A stretch of DNA of 64,000 nucleotides from Acinetobacter sp. MB5 (GTDB lineage: Bacteria > Pseudomonadota > Gammaproteobacteria > Pseudomonadales > Moraxellaceae): contig NZ_POVU01000001.1 in assembly GCF_003261585.1 (NCBI RefSeq), positions 124,001-188,000 on the forward strand, written 5' to 3'. The notes under the pieces are model-generated. The model was not told the origin of the DNA and did no database searches. It saw only the letters and a program-made list of their open reading frames with translations. The position numbers and the translations under genes were made by a program. Shown one piece after another: positions 15,671-24,447 of the stretch (positions within the stretch are counted from its first letter, which is position 1; each line of letters starts with the position of its first letter).

Positions 15671-17182
15671 ATGCGCTATATTGATCCTAATCAACCTGGT
15701 TCAAAAGTTCAATTTAAATCTCAATATGAAAATTTTATTGGTGGCGAATGGGTTCCACCAGTAAAAGGCGTGTATTTTGAAAATAGTTCTCCAGTAGATG
15801 GTAAAGTTTTTACAACTGTTGCACGTTCAAGCGTTGAAGATGTTGAACTTGCGTTAGATGCTGCACATAAAGCAAAAGCTTCATGGAACAAATCATCTCC
15901 TACAACTCGTTCTAACTTGTTGCTTAAAATTGCTGACCGTTTAGAAGAAAATCTTGAAGTTCTTGCAGTAGCAGAAACTTGGGACAACGGTAAACCAGTC
16001 CGTGAAACATTGGCTGCAGACATCCCACTAGCAATCGACCATTTCCGTTATTTTGCAGGCTGTATTCGTGCACAAGAAGGTGGCATTTCTGAAATCGATG
16101 AAGATACCATCGCTTATCACTTCCATGAGCCACTCGGTGTTGTAGGCCAAATCATTCCTTGGAACTTCCCAATCTTGATGGCAGCATGGAAAATTGCACC
16201 AGCATTGGCAGCAGGTAACTGTATCGTTATGAAGCCAGCTGAGCAAACCCCTGTAAGTCTCTTAGTTTTAATTGAATTGATCCAAGATATTCTTCCACCA
16301 GGTATCCTGAACATCGTGAGCGGTTTTGGTGCGGAAGTAGGTCGCCCATTGGCAACTAACCCACGTATTGCAAAAATTGCATTCACAGGTTCTACTGCTG
16401 TAGGTCAATTGATCATGCAGTATGCAACAGAAAACATTATTCCTGTAACGCTTGAACTTGGTGGTAAATCACCAAACATCTTCTTTGAAGACGTTATGGA
16501 TCAAGATGATGACTACTTAGACAAAGCACTTGAAGGCTTTGCAATGTTTGCATTGAACCAAGGCGAAATTTGTACTTGTCCTTCTCGTGCACTTGTTCAA
16601 GAAAGCATTGCTGACAAATTCTTGGAAAAAGCGATTGAACGTGTAAAACGTATCAGAACAGGCCACCCTCTTGATACAGATACCATGATCGGTGCTCAAG
16701 CTTCTGTTCAACAGCAAAATAAAATCTTGGGTTGCATCGAAACAGGTCGCAATGAAGGCGCTCAAATATTAACAGGTGGTTCTCCTCGTCATGACGTTGA
16801 AGGTGGTTTCTATATCGAACCAACAATCTTCAAAGGCGACAACAGCATGAAGATCTTCCAAGAAGAAATCTTTGGGCCTGTACTGTCTGTGACCACTTTT
16901 AAAGACTTTGATGATGCAATGAAAATTGCAAACGACACCATTTATGGTTTAGGTGCAGGTGTATGGTCTCGTTCAGCACACACTTCTTACCGCGCGGGTC
17001 GTGCAATTGAAGCTGGTCGTGTTTGGACAAACTGTTACCACATCTACCCTGCTCACGCAGCGTTCGGTGGCTACAAACGTTCAGGTATCGGTCGTGAAAA
17101 CCATAAAGATATGTTGAACCACTATCAACAAACTAAAAACTTGTTGGTCAGCTACTCAACTAAAGCGTTAGGTTTCTTCTGA
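15671..17182 (+). CDS. Acetaldehyde dehydrogenase, ExaC/AldB/AcoD type
   Basis: NAD-dependent aldehyde dehydrogenase oxidising acetaldehyde to acetate. The 503-aa product begins [30 protein letters not shown] as in the ExaC/AcoD group, has [22 protein letters not shown], the catalytic Glu in [12 protein letters not shown] and the catalytic Cys in [17 protein letters not shown], and ends with [23 protein letters not shown]. Full length. AAAGGAA precedes the ATG at 15671. It is divergent from the GAF regulator; in other bacteria such regulators adjoin and activate acoD or exaC. Confidence 0.94.
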   Translation: MRYIDPNQPGSKVQFKSQYENFIGGEWVPPVKGVYFENSSPVDGKVFTTVARSSVEDVELALDAAHKAKASWNKSSPTTRSNLLLKIADRLEENLEVLAVAETWDNGKPVRETLAADIPLAIDHFRYFAGCIRAQEGGISEIDEDTIAYHFHEPLGVVGQIIPWNFPILMAAWKIAPALAAGNCIVMKPAEQTPVSLLVLIELIQDILPPGILNIVSGFGAEVGRPLATNPRIAKIAFTGSTAVGQLIMQYATENIIPVTLELGGKSPNIFFEDVMDQDDDYLDKALEGFAMFALNQGEICTCPSRALVQESIADKFLEKAIERVKRIRTGHPLDTDTMIGAQASVQQQNKILGCIETGRNEGAQILTGGSPRHDVEGGFYIEPTIFKGDNSMKIFQEEIFGPVLSVTTFKDFDDAMKIANDTIYGLGAGVWSRSAHTSYRAGRAIEAGRVWTNCYHIYPAHAAFGGYKRSGIGRENHKDMLNHYQQTKNLLVSYSTKALGFF

Positions 17183-17213
17183 TTTAGCCTTTTGTAGCGT
17201 ATTTGCTACGGTA

Positions 17214-17243
17214 TACAGCGAACCTCGATTCGCTGTATTTTTT
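17214..17243 (+). terminator. Intrinsic terminator after the aldehyde dehydrogenase
   Basis: TACAGCGAA (17214-17222) pairs with TTCGCTGTA (17229-17237) around CCTCGA, followed by six T. Confidence 0.87.
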
Positions 17244-17411
17244 ATTCGAAGCTGATTTAGACACAATACAATTTTAGATTGTTTGGTTGAAATCAGCTTT
17301 TTTATGCCCGATCTTTTGATCGCAAAATTCAGTATCAAATAATGTCAGATCAACTTGATTTTTTCTGCTGATTGTTTATGTTTTGATTTTATCTACATTC
17401 TTTTTAAGATC

Positions 17412-18131
17412 ATGACAACAACATTACATCCTAATTTGCCCAAAACAGTTTATGCCATCCAGCATCTTGCTTTTGAAGATTTAGGTGCTCTAGAAGATGT
17501 CTTCTATCGATATGGTTATCGTGTTCGTTACTTTGATGCTGGTGTTGATGATTTAACAACAGCTCTAAATTATGATGGCTTGGTTGTAATTTTAGGTGGC
17601 CCAATCGGTGTCTATGAGCAAGATGATTATCCATTTTTAATTGATGAAATCGCAGGACTCAAACAACGCCTTGCAGCCAACAAACCAACACTGGGCATTT
17701 GTTTAGGTGCACAACTGATTGCTCATGCACTTGGTGCTTCTGTTTATGCTGGACCAGCTAAAGAAATTGGCTGGAGTTCTCTCACTTTATCTCAAGCTGT
17801 GGATAATCCTTTAGCAACACTCGGAGATACGGCTGTTTTACACTGGCATGGAGATACGTTTGACTTACCTGCTCAAGCTGAATTATTGGCAAGCTCTGCA
17901 CTGTACCCGAACCAAGCATTTAAAATTGGGGATAACATTCTAGCCTTGCAGTTTCATATTGAGGTAGCAGAAGAAGATTTAGAAAAATGGTTGATTGGGC
18001 ATACCTGCGAACTACGTAAAGCCAATATCAATATTCCATTGTTGCGAGAGGACAATCAAAACTATGCTCCTGCACTCATGTCAAAATCAGCAGAAGTCCT
18101 CAAACACTATGTGACGAACCTTAAAATTTAA
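17412..18131 (+). CDS. Class I glutamine amidotransferase domain protein
   Basis: Stand-alone class I GATase (GuaA N-terminal type), cytoplasmic; the acceptor reaction is not known. The 239-aa product has the VVILGGPIGVYEQDDYPFL block, the nucleophile Cys in TLGICLGAQLIAHALG (about residue 96) and the His-Glu pair in LALQFHIEVAEEDL (about 181-183), so the catalytic triad is intact. I prefer the ATG at 17412 (MTTTLHPN); an in-frame extension to 17355 adds a hydrophobic, unlikely N terminus. Relatives are often annotated as GMP synthase-like or as gamma-glutamyl hydrolases of polyamine metabolism, but nothing nearby supports either. Confidence 0.85.
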   Translation: MTTTLHPNLPKTVYAIQHLAFEDLGALEDVFYRYGYRVRYFDAGVDDLTTALNYDGLVVILGGPIGVYEQDDYPFLIDEIAGLKQRLAANKPTLGICLGAQLIAHALGASVYAGPAKEIGWSSLTLSQAVDNPLATLGDTAVLHWHGDTFDLPAQAELLASSALYPNQAFKIGDNILALQFHIEVAEEDLEKWLIGHTCELRKANINIPLLREDNQNYAPALMSKSAEVLKHYVTNLKI

Positions 18132-18138
18132 ACATATC

Positions 18139-18175
18139 AGCACCTTTCATAGTCATAATGTAAGGTGCTTCTCTT
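18139..18175 (+). terminator. Weak terminator-like hairpin
   Basis: AGCACCTT (18139-18146) pairs with AAGGTGCT (18162-18169) with a 15-nt loop; only a mixed T/C tail follows, so termination would be weak. Confidence 0.45.
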
Positions 18176-18305
18176 CGAACATATTTATATAAATGTCGTG
18201 ATATGTTGAAGAAAATTAAAATGTAATGTTTCAATCAGATTGAGTACTCAGCATCATCAATAGCTTGAATCTGACAGAAAATTGTTATCTAAATGCATCA
18301 TTCGC

Positions 18306-19526
18306 TTAAACTCGCCCAAGATTATCTTCTTCAACTGCATCGTACAGTTCTTCAAAAATATTGGGAAATGCTGATTCAACCCGATTCCAACTTGGAATAA
18401 AAGGCTGATCATTGGGTCTTTCAATAAAGGCCTGACCTGCTTCGAGAATGCACTGGGTAAATAATTCCACAGCTACCTCTTCAGTATGCAAATCAAAGCT
18501 TAATCCATTCATTACTGCATCATGGTGATAGATTTCGATCATATCCAAGGCATTGCGATAATACGTGGCCTTTAAAATACGAAAAGAATCATTGGTAATA
18601 TTGACTCCAAGAGTCGCTAATTTTCGCATTAAAGACAAAATAATGTCATTGCTCATGCGCTTTAAGCCACCTGTTCCATCTTCATTTGCCAAAGGCTGAT
18701 GCTTGTGTTCATAATTATTCAGAATGTCGATTTGGCAACTGCGTCTAGGACTGTAGTTACGATAAATTTCAGACAACATTCCAATTTCCAACCCCCAATC
18801 ACTGGGTATTTTTATGCTATTTAACACGCGTGTCCGCATTGCAAATTCACCCGACAGTGCATAACGAAAATTAGATAAATAATCTAAAAAATCATGGTGG
18901 CCATAGACTGACTGTAAAGAACGCAATAAAGGACTCAAAAGCAAGCGGCAAACACGCCCATTTAATTTATTTTGCGCAATACGGGAATAATACCCCTTGC
19001 AAAACACATATTGAAAAGTAGGATTGGCTACAGGATAAATCAGTCGTGCCAACATAGAACGATCATAGGTCAAAATATCGCAATCATGTAAAGCAACACA
19101 ATCAGTACGATCTGAAGCTAAGTTATATCCCATACAAAACCAGACATTCCGCCCTTTCCCTGCTTCTAAAGGTGCAAGTCCTTGGCTTTGTAATTTTTCA
19201 TCAATCGCTCTTAAGCGTGGCCCATCATTCCATAAAATACGATGACGCTGGGGTAATCGGCTAAAGAAGTCTTTAGCATATAAAAATTGATCTCGGCTGG
19301 CTCGGTCTAAACCAATCACTATTTCTTCTAAATAAGGAACTTTGGTCAGCTCTTGAATAATATTGTCTAATGCAGGGCCTTCCAGTTCGGAAAATAGTGA
19401 AGGTAAAATTAATCCCATTTTTCTACGCCGCGAAAACCCGATCAGTTCTTGTTCCAATTCACCCACTGAACGAGAGGTTAAATTATGAAAATTCGTAAAT
19501 GATCCATTTTGGTAAAAATCTGACAT
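18306..19526 (-). CDS. Glucosyl-3-phosphoglycerate synthase-like glycosyltransferase
   Basis: Retaining GT-A glycosyltransferase resembling GpgS (GT81), which transfers glucose from a nucleotide sugar to 3-phosphoglycerate. The 406-aa product has LPSLFSELEGPALDNII (about 39-55), LEAGKGRNVWFCMGYNLA, the metal-binding ALHDCDILTYDR, YALSGEFAMR, WGLEIGMLSEIYRNY and the His-bearing YEHKHQPL, all in the order expected for GpgS. The ATG at 19526 has a strong AAGGAGAT; an upstream in-frame start would run into the phosphatase gene. It lies 26 bp after a phosphatase of the MPGP family, so the two should make glucosylglycerate or mannosylglycerate, a compatible solute. The sugar donor cannot be told from sequence. 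Confidence 0.8.
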   Translation of the reverse strand: MSDFYQNGSFTNFHNLTSRSVGELEQELIGFSRRRKMGLILPSLFSELEGPALDNIIQELTKVPYLEEIVIGLDRASRDQFLYAKDFFSRLPQRHRILWNDGPRLRAIDEKLQSQGLAPLEAGKGRNVWFCMGYNLASDRTDCVALHDCDILTYDRSMLARLIYPVANPTFQYVFCKGYYSRIAQNKLNGRVCRLLLSPLLRSLQSVYGHHDFLDYLSNFRYALSGEFAMRTRVLNSIKIPSDWGLEIGMLSEIYRNYSPRRSCQIDILNNYEHKHQPLANEDGTGGLKRMSNDIILSLMRKLATLGVNITNDSFRILKATYYRNALDMIEIYHHDAVMNGLSFDLHTEEVAVELFTQCILEAGQAFIERPNDQPFIPSWNRVESAFPNIFEELYDAVEEDNLGRV

Positions 19527-19552
19527 CGTGATCTCCTTTTTTATAAAGTTCA

Positions 19553-20338
19553 CTACTGACATAAAAAATGCTGAATACCCTGACACCAGCCTTTAGGCCC
19601 ATAATATTCACTGTAATAAATGTTTTGTAAGTCTTTACGAGATAAGGCTATCCCATTAGATTGCCCTGTGCGAATTACGACTGCAAAGTTAGTGATTTCC
19701 AATAAAGGAAGATCATTCGGACTATCTCCTAGGCCTACTGTTTTCCAATATCTTTGCTGATGCCTTTCTTGTTGTAAAAAAGCAGATAAAGCGGCCCCTT
19801 TATCACTCCCGATATTCATAACATGCCAAAATCGGCCGCCTTGAATCAAGCATAGCCGATATTCTTCAAGACACTGTTGAAATTGCTTAAACTGCAAGGA
19901 CGTACCTTGCCATATGATCGGTTCAGATGCTAAACGTTCCTGAGCCAACCTTGCTGATTCAATAGGTAGGTTAGTCCACTTCATGATTTGTTGCGTGTCA
20001 ACATCGTGAAATCCAGTAAAATCTAATCCATAAACAGCCCGAATTCGATCTAAAATCTGAGTGATTTCACAATAATTCAAATTAGCGCAATCAGCAGAAA
20101 TTATTTTAGTTTTACCCTCAACCAATAATATTGCACCATTTTCACAAATAGCGGGCTGACCACTCAAACCCATCTGCACTTGTAACATATGTACTTCAGA
20201 TCGTGTTTTGCTGGTACAAAACATAATAGGGATGTTCATTTGAATTAATCGGCTTAGACAAGGTTCTGCGGCAGACCAGCTATAGTCATTATGATCTAAT
20301 AGAGAACCGTCCAAATCCGTGACAATAAGAAATGGCAT
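19553..20338 (-). CDS. HAD-IIB phosphatase, mannosyl-/glucosyl-3-phosphoglycerate phosphatase family
   Basis: HAD-superfamily phosphatase of the MPGP/YedP type, expected to dephosphorylate the product of the glycosyltransferase encoded downstream. The 261-aa product has motif I TDLDGSLLDH at residues 7-16 (nucleophile and acid Asp), motif II FCTSKTRSEV, the Lys of motif III in GSDKGAALSAFL, and motif IV GLGDSPNDLPLLE. First gene of a two-gene unit; the region upstream (20339-20605) should hold its promoter. Osmotic control is an inference from the pathway, not seen in the sequence. Confidence 0.82.
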   Translation of the reverse strand: MPFLIVTDLDGSLLDHNDYSWSAAEPCLSRLIQMNIPIMFCTSKTRSEVHMLQVQMGLSGQPAICENGAILLVEGKTKIISADCANLNYCEITQILDRIRAVYGLDFTGFHDVDTQQIMKWTNLPIESARLAQERLASEPIIWQGTSLQFKQFQQCLEEYRLCLIQGGRFWHVMNIGSDKGAALSAFLQQERHQQRYWKTVGLGDSPNDLPLLEITNFAVVIRTGQSNGIALSRKDLQNIYYSEYYGPKGWCQGIQHFLCQ

Positions 20339-20605
20339 TATTTTTTTAATCAGAATTTAACCTCTTTCATGAATTTTATAGATGATTTATTTCGATCTGG
20401 TGTATTTTCATGCATGACTAAAATGTATCTGTCTTTAACTATATGCCATAGACTTCAATAAATCAGTTACAACAAACATTTTTTTACTTATAAATAATTT
20501 TAAGTTTTAGAGTTAAAGAAGTTTAAAGATCAATCTTATAATTTTTAAATATTTAATGACAAAAGTAGTTTTTTTCCTAGCTGATTATTCATTCTTAAAG
20601 AGAAT
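20339..20605. other. AT-rich upstream region of the glycosylglycerate operon
   Basis: 267 bp without a credible gene between the phosphatase start and a MITE-like element. It must contain the operon promoter on the - strand; I could not pick a clear -35/-10 pair among the many AT-rich matches. Confidence 0.35.
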
Positions 20606-20712
20606 AGACTTCTTTCATAAGTCTTTTTATTTCTCTTACGCTGCATTGAAATATATTTCAATTTGCTCAGGAAGAAAAGTAAAGAGGTTGTAAACAATTA
20701 TGAAAGAAGTCT
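20606..20712. mobile_element. MITE-like element, copy A (107 bp)
   Basis: Perfect 15-bp terminal inverted repeats AGACTTCTTTCATAA (20606-20620) and its complement (20698-20712), flanked on both sides by AAT, a possible 3-bp target duplication. The interior shows a TTTTTATTTCTC stretch on the left and GTAAAGAGG-TGTAA on the right, both also present in copy B at 21530-21608. Too short for a transposase; a non-autonomous element mobilised in trans is the simplest reading. The parent insertion sequence was not identified. Confidence 0.7.
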
Positions 20713-20734
20713 AATAATTTCAATTTATTCTAGA

Positions 20735-20768
20735 CAAAAAAAAGCTTGCATCTTTTAAATGCAAGCTT
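20735..20768 (-). terminator. Intrinsic terminator after yceI
   Basis: On the - strand AAGCTTGCAT pairs with ATGCAAGCTT (20742-20751 with 20759-20768) around a 7-nt loop, followed by a run of T. Confidence 0.87.
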
Positions 20769-20786
20769 CTAATTTAAGTATCAGTA

Positions 20787-21365
20787 TTACTTCGCTGCAT
20801 GCGCTTCAGTCGTAATATTTACAGTGATTTTGTCACCAACATATGGGACATAATTCGCAAGACCAAAATCCGAACGGTTGAAGCTGGTTGTCGCATTAAA
20901 ACCTACAGCTTCATCTTTAGTCATCGGGTGAATACCTTGTTTGTTAAGAACAGCATCTAAAACAACAGGTTTAGTAATTCCTTTAACAGTCAAATTACCT
21001 GTAATTTTAAAATGTTTTTTATCTGTAGTCTGAACTTTAGTACTTACGAAAGTAATGTTTGGATACTTCTCAGCATTAAACCAACCTTCTTCCTGAAATT
21101 CTTTATCTAAAGCAGGTACGTTAGTATTTACACTGCTCACTGGAATTGTAACATTTACTGAAGAATTTGCAGGTTTTGCATTATCAACATTAATTACACC
21201 TTGAATTGCAGAGAAGTTCGCACTTGGTGTAGAAAAACCAAAGTGACTCCATGAAAAAACTGTTGCTGTATGAGTTGGATCAATTTTGTATGCAACTGGT
21301 GCAGCAACAGTAAGTGAGCTTGCAACTGCGACAGCTAAACCAAGAGATAATGCTTTCAAGTTCAT
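20787..21365 (-). CDS. YceI-family periplasmic protein
   Basis: Secreted lipocalin-like protein of the YceI family, which bind isoprenoid or amphiphilic ligands; the biological role is unsettled. The 192-aa product has a signal peptide MNLKALSLGLAVAVASSLTVAA with cleavage near VAAPVA-YKID, then the typical YKIDPTHTATVFSWSHFGFS, VPALDKEFQEEGWFNAEKYPNITFVST, GNLTVKGITKPVVLDA and TSFNRSDFGLANYVPYVGDKITVNI blocks. The ATG at 21365 is chosen because it begins the signal peptide; the frame extends further upstream without merit. It is the only gene between two copies of the same MITE-like element. Confidence 0.9.
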   Translation of the reverse strand: MNLKALSLGLAVAVASSLTVAAPVAYKIDPTHTATVFSWSHFGFSTPSANFSAIQGVINVDNAKPANSSVNVTIPVSSVNTNVPALDKEFQEEGWFNAEKYPNITFVSTKVQTTDKKHFKITGNLTVKGITKPVVLDAVLNKQGIHPMTKDEAVGFNATTSFNRSDFGLANYVPYVGDKITVNITTEAHAAK

Positions 21366-21529
21366 TTTGTTTGTCTCGCAAACGAATAAGTCATACCAAC
21401 ATTTTAAACATTCAGCAATAGATTGCATGCTTATAGATAAAACGTTTTGTTGCATCAATGCAACAATCTATCACCTCAGCGCAAAGATTTAAAAGGCAGA
21501 TTACATTTTAAAAACCATCACGGTTGAAT

Positions 21530-21608
21530 AGACTTCTTGCATAAGTCCTTTTTATTTCTCCCTATGGGAGAAAAATAAAGAGGGTGTAAGTAACTATGAA
21601 AGAAGTCT
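21530..21608. mobile_element. MITE-like element, copy B (79 bp)
   Basis: AGACTTCTTGCATA at 21530-21543 and TATGAAAGAAGTCT at 21595-21608 form imperfect terminal inverted repeats with one mismatch, again flanked by AAT on both sides. The left part (AAGTCCTTTTTATTTCTC) and right part (AATAAAGAGGGTGTAA) match copy A in the same orientation; the central segment is shorter and replaced by a CTCCC/GGGAG hairpin. It ends 9 bp before the stop codon of the EAL gene. Confidence 0.65.
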
Positions 21609-21617
21609 AATAATTTT

Positions 21618-23171
21618 TCAATAATGATATCCATGATTTTTAGTGATGACATCATGCAATTTATGTTTATCCATTGATTTATAAAACAGCCAGCCTTGTA
21701 TAAAACCATTAGATGCCTTACTTGATAAATAATTATATTGCTCTACTGTTTCTACCCCTTCGAAAATAATAGGATGATTATTTTCTTGTGCTAGAGATAA
21801 AATAGCATCTAAAATATTTTCCCAATATTGATTACTTGTAAAATGTCGAATAAACATGCGATCAATTTTAATTAAATTAAATGACAACCCAGATAGAGAA
21901 GATAAATTAGAAGTTCCCGTACCAAAATCATCCAAACTTACTCGACAACCAATATTTTTAATTTGCTGAATTTTATTTTCTAAATCTTTAATATCAATAT
22001 TCACACGTTCGGTAATTTCAAATACAACTTGATGAGGATTAATAAAATAAGATTGAATTTTTTGATGGGCATACTCAATAAAACCATCAGTCGTCAAATC
22101 ACTTTTTCCCAAGTTAATACTGACCGAAAATTTTGGATCAAATTTAATATAATTCACACAATCAGCTAAAGTTCGACTTAAAACTAATTTTGTAATTTCA
22201 CCATCAATATTGGCATTTTCAGCTAATCGAATAAATAATTCAGGTGATACTTGTCCATATTTTTTATCTTTCCAACGCACCAAAGCTTCTACACCAGAAA
22301 TACGCTGTGTTTTCATCTCAACAATAGGTTGATATTCAACATAAATTGTTTTGTTCCTGATTGCTCGCTTTAATCGGTTTGATAGTGCATTTCTCCCCAT
22401 TAAAGTATAACTTAAGATATACGTTGTAATTACACCAAAAAAAGCACCAATTATTGCTATCATCCATAAAACCACCCATGAAAAATGGGCAATTCCCGCC
22501 TGATTGTCCTGCATGTGCACACAAAAAAAAGTATTTTTTAAACACGTCGTTGTGTCTATAGATTGCAAGGGTAAAAACGACAAGAGACTATACGGATGAG
22601 GCTTGGTCTGAAAAAACACATACTGGTCGTTCGGTGTAGTCAGGCGTATATCATACTTGTTTGCTAGTGTGGAAATATTTTCAAATGCATAAGGAGCTGT
22701 GACCACAGCTATATCTTGTTTGGTTGTTATGTTTCCTGAGCTGTGGAATGGCAAGTATCCCCCTTTATTTTCGATTTTTTTATAACCATTTTGATCAATA
22801 AATCCGACTTTAGAGAATGCCTGAGTTTTATTAAATTTTTCCCCCCAAACTGCAGAACAGATAATACGCTGATCCTTCACTACCGCGATATCATTGACAA
22901 AATGCTTATTCCATAAAATCATTCGCATTTTGACTAAATTTTGTTCAGAACAGTCATGTATTCCAAGCGCAATAGACTCATCAATAGACTGCTGTAATTG
23001 CAATGCGATTCGATCTGCTAAAGTTAAAATTTCAGCCGCATAATGATCAAGATTTCGCCGCGCCATCAAATAACAAAAAGCATGCGTGACAACTAAAAAT
23101 AAAATTGCCATAAATAAGCCCATGATCCATGGCAAAAAATGCTTTCGACTATTTTCAAAAACGCTCATCAT
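21618..23171 (-). CDS. Membrane c-di-GMP phosphodiesterase with CSS-type sensor and EAL domain
   Basis: Predicted to hydrolyse cyclic di-GMP. The 517-aa product has a membrane segment at about 13-36, a periplasmic region to about 228 that contains CSAVWG (about 105-110) like the CSS motif of PdeC-type sensors, a second membrane segment at about 229-256, and an EAL domain: GVEALVRW with EAL at 295-297, INLGKSDL, FEITER, SLDDFGTGTSNLS and FEGVET. All listed catalytic motifs are intact and no GGDEF domain is present. Periplasmic cysteines may sense redox state, as in PdeC. The start is one of two adjacent ATGs (23171/23168); the ribosome site is weak. Confidence 0.87.
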   Translation of the reverse strand: MMSVFENSRKHFLPWIMGLFMAILFLVVTHAFCYLMARRNLDHYAAEILTLADRIALQLQQSIDESIALGIHDCSEQNLVKMRMILWNKHFVNDIAVVKDQRIICSAVWGEKFNKTQAFSKVGFIDQNGYKKIENKGGYLPFHSSGNITTKQDIAVVTAPYAFENISTLANKYDIRLTTPNDQYVFFQTKPHPYSLLSFLPLQSIDTTTCLKNTFFCVHMQDNQAGIAHFSWVVLWMIAIIGAFFGVITTYILSYTLMGRNALSNRLKRAIRNKTIYVEYQPIVEMKTQRISGVEALVRWKDKKYGQVSPELFIRLAENANIDGEITKLVLSRTLADCVNYIKFDPKFSVSINLGKSDLTTDGFIEYAHQKIQSYFINPHQVVFEITERVNIDIKDLENKIQQIKNIGCRVSLDDFGTGTSNLSSLSGLSFNLIKIDRMFIRHFTSNQYWENILDAILSLAQENNHPIIFEGVETVEQYNYLSSKASNGFIQGWLFYKSMDKHKLHDVITKNHGYHY

Positions 23172-23846
23172 CACGTAGTGCTCAAGCAATAAAATATTGA
23201 TATTTAAAAAATTAAAAATAAAAAAACATCGAATTTCTGATCTTAGAAACACAATGTTATTTTACATTTATAAAATCTTTCTGATTATTAATCAAAAAAA
23301 TCAAATCTATCAATATATTATTTTTATATTTTTTTAACACGTACATGGAATGGATCATTTTTAGATTTAATTTTAAATGAATAAAAATTACATTACTCTA
23401 TTCCCTAATCGTATTTAAAATCACGCTAATAATAAAAAATGAGAAGTATTTAATAATTAGAGATATCTTTGTCCGAATTATATTTATTTGATTGTGTAGA
23501 AAAAATTCAAAACGATAAGATAAGTTTTAGATAAAATTTATAAACTCCATGTTGTATTTTGGTAATAAAAAGTAGTTTTTAAATCCATATATTTATTATG
23601 TGTATTTTATAATTTAATTTATTTTTTATCTCAATGAGACAACCTCTTTTATAAGTTATTTTTAAAACGAAGAATTGTAATAAAGATCTTATCTTTCTAG
23701 GTGACGTAGAAACTTTCAATATCAACTCCCTTGATTATTTTTTTATTTATAACCGGAATCTTATCTTATAATTCATTGAATCCGATTTATTCAATTCTTT
23801 ATCTGAGTCAGTAAAAACTCATGACTGAGCTTTTACTGTATTCCAA
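23172..23846. other. Long AT-rich gene-free region
   Basis: 675 bp with no credible reading frame on either strand. It should include the promoter of the EAL gene at its left end. At 23809-23838 CAGTAAAA, a mismatch and CTC pair with GAG, a mismatch and TTTTACTG, forming a long hairpin just past the end of the hydrolase gene, possibly its terminator although a T-run is lacking. A small RNA is possible, but nothing specific supports one. Confidence 0.4.
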
Positions 23847-24446
23847 TCAGAATGAACGAATATAAGACAAACTTTGTTGTAATTCCGTCTGATTGATTGA
23901 ATGTCCTAAATTCTCAAATGTCTGAAGTGCTATGTTAAAACCTGCTTGTCTGAGCTGTTGTTCTGCATGAATGGATTCAGTTACAGGAATGACTGAATCG
24001 TCCTGACCATGCAACAATAAGATTTTAGGTTTATGAGCCAAATCCGATTGAATTGGTGTGGCTAATCTTCCAGAGAATCCTATTACACCTGCAACATTCC
24101 AGCGTCCTGAAGCAACAGCATCTAATGCCATGATCGTACCTTGTGAAAAGCCACAAAATAGCACCTGATCCAGATGATCCTGTAATTGGTACTGCTCTAG
24201 AATATTTTGGATTGTCTGATCGAAAGCGGCACGTGCTTGCTCAATGCGTTGCAGGCGGTTTTCTTCAGTCACCCCCTGAATACTAAACCATTGAAAGGCT
24301 TCTGAGCTATTCATAAAAGAATAGGGTGCATTGGGTGTTGTAATCTCAAGTTTAGGAAAATAATGTTGCCAAAATTGTCCAACAGGTCGTAAATCATCTC
24401 CCTGACTACCAACACCATGTAAAAAAATGATCAGCTTAATACTCAT
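23847..24446 (-). CDS. Alpha/beta hydrolase, phospholipase/carboxylesterase family (YpfH-like)
   Basis: Serine hydrolase of the small carboxylesterase family. The 199-aa product starts MSIKLIIFLHGVGSQGDDL, has the nucleophile elbow GFSQG (about residue 106-110), then the catalytic Asp in LLHGQDDSVIP and His in NLGHSI. Substrate unknown. Its ATG at 24446 comes 1 nt after the stop of the upstream yqjG-type gene (TGA then A then ATG), so translation is probably coupled; AGGTG upstream may act as ribosome site. Confidence 0.86.
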   Translation of the reverse strand: MSIKLIIFLHGVGSQGDDLRPVGQFWQHYFPKLEITTPNAPYSFMNSSEAFQWFSIQGVTEENRLQRIEQARAAFDQTIQNILEQYQLQDHLDQVLFCGFSQGTIMALDAVASGRWNVAGVIGFSGRLATPIQSDLAHKPKILLLHGQDDSVIPVTESIHAEQQLRQAGFNIALQTFENLGHSINQTELQQSLSYIRSF

Positions 24447-24447
24447 T

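Noticed and set aside
23630..23670. AGACAACCTCTTTTATAAGTT resembling the MITE end
   Set aside because: Match needs a 4-nt insertion and there is no partner inverted end nearby; likely chance in AT-rich DNA.
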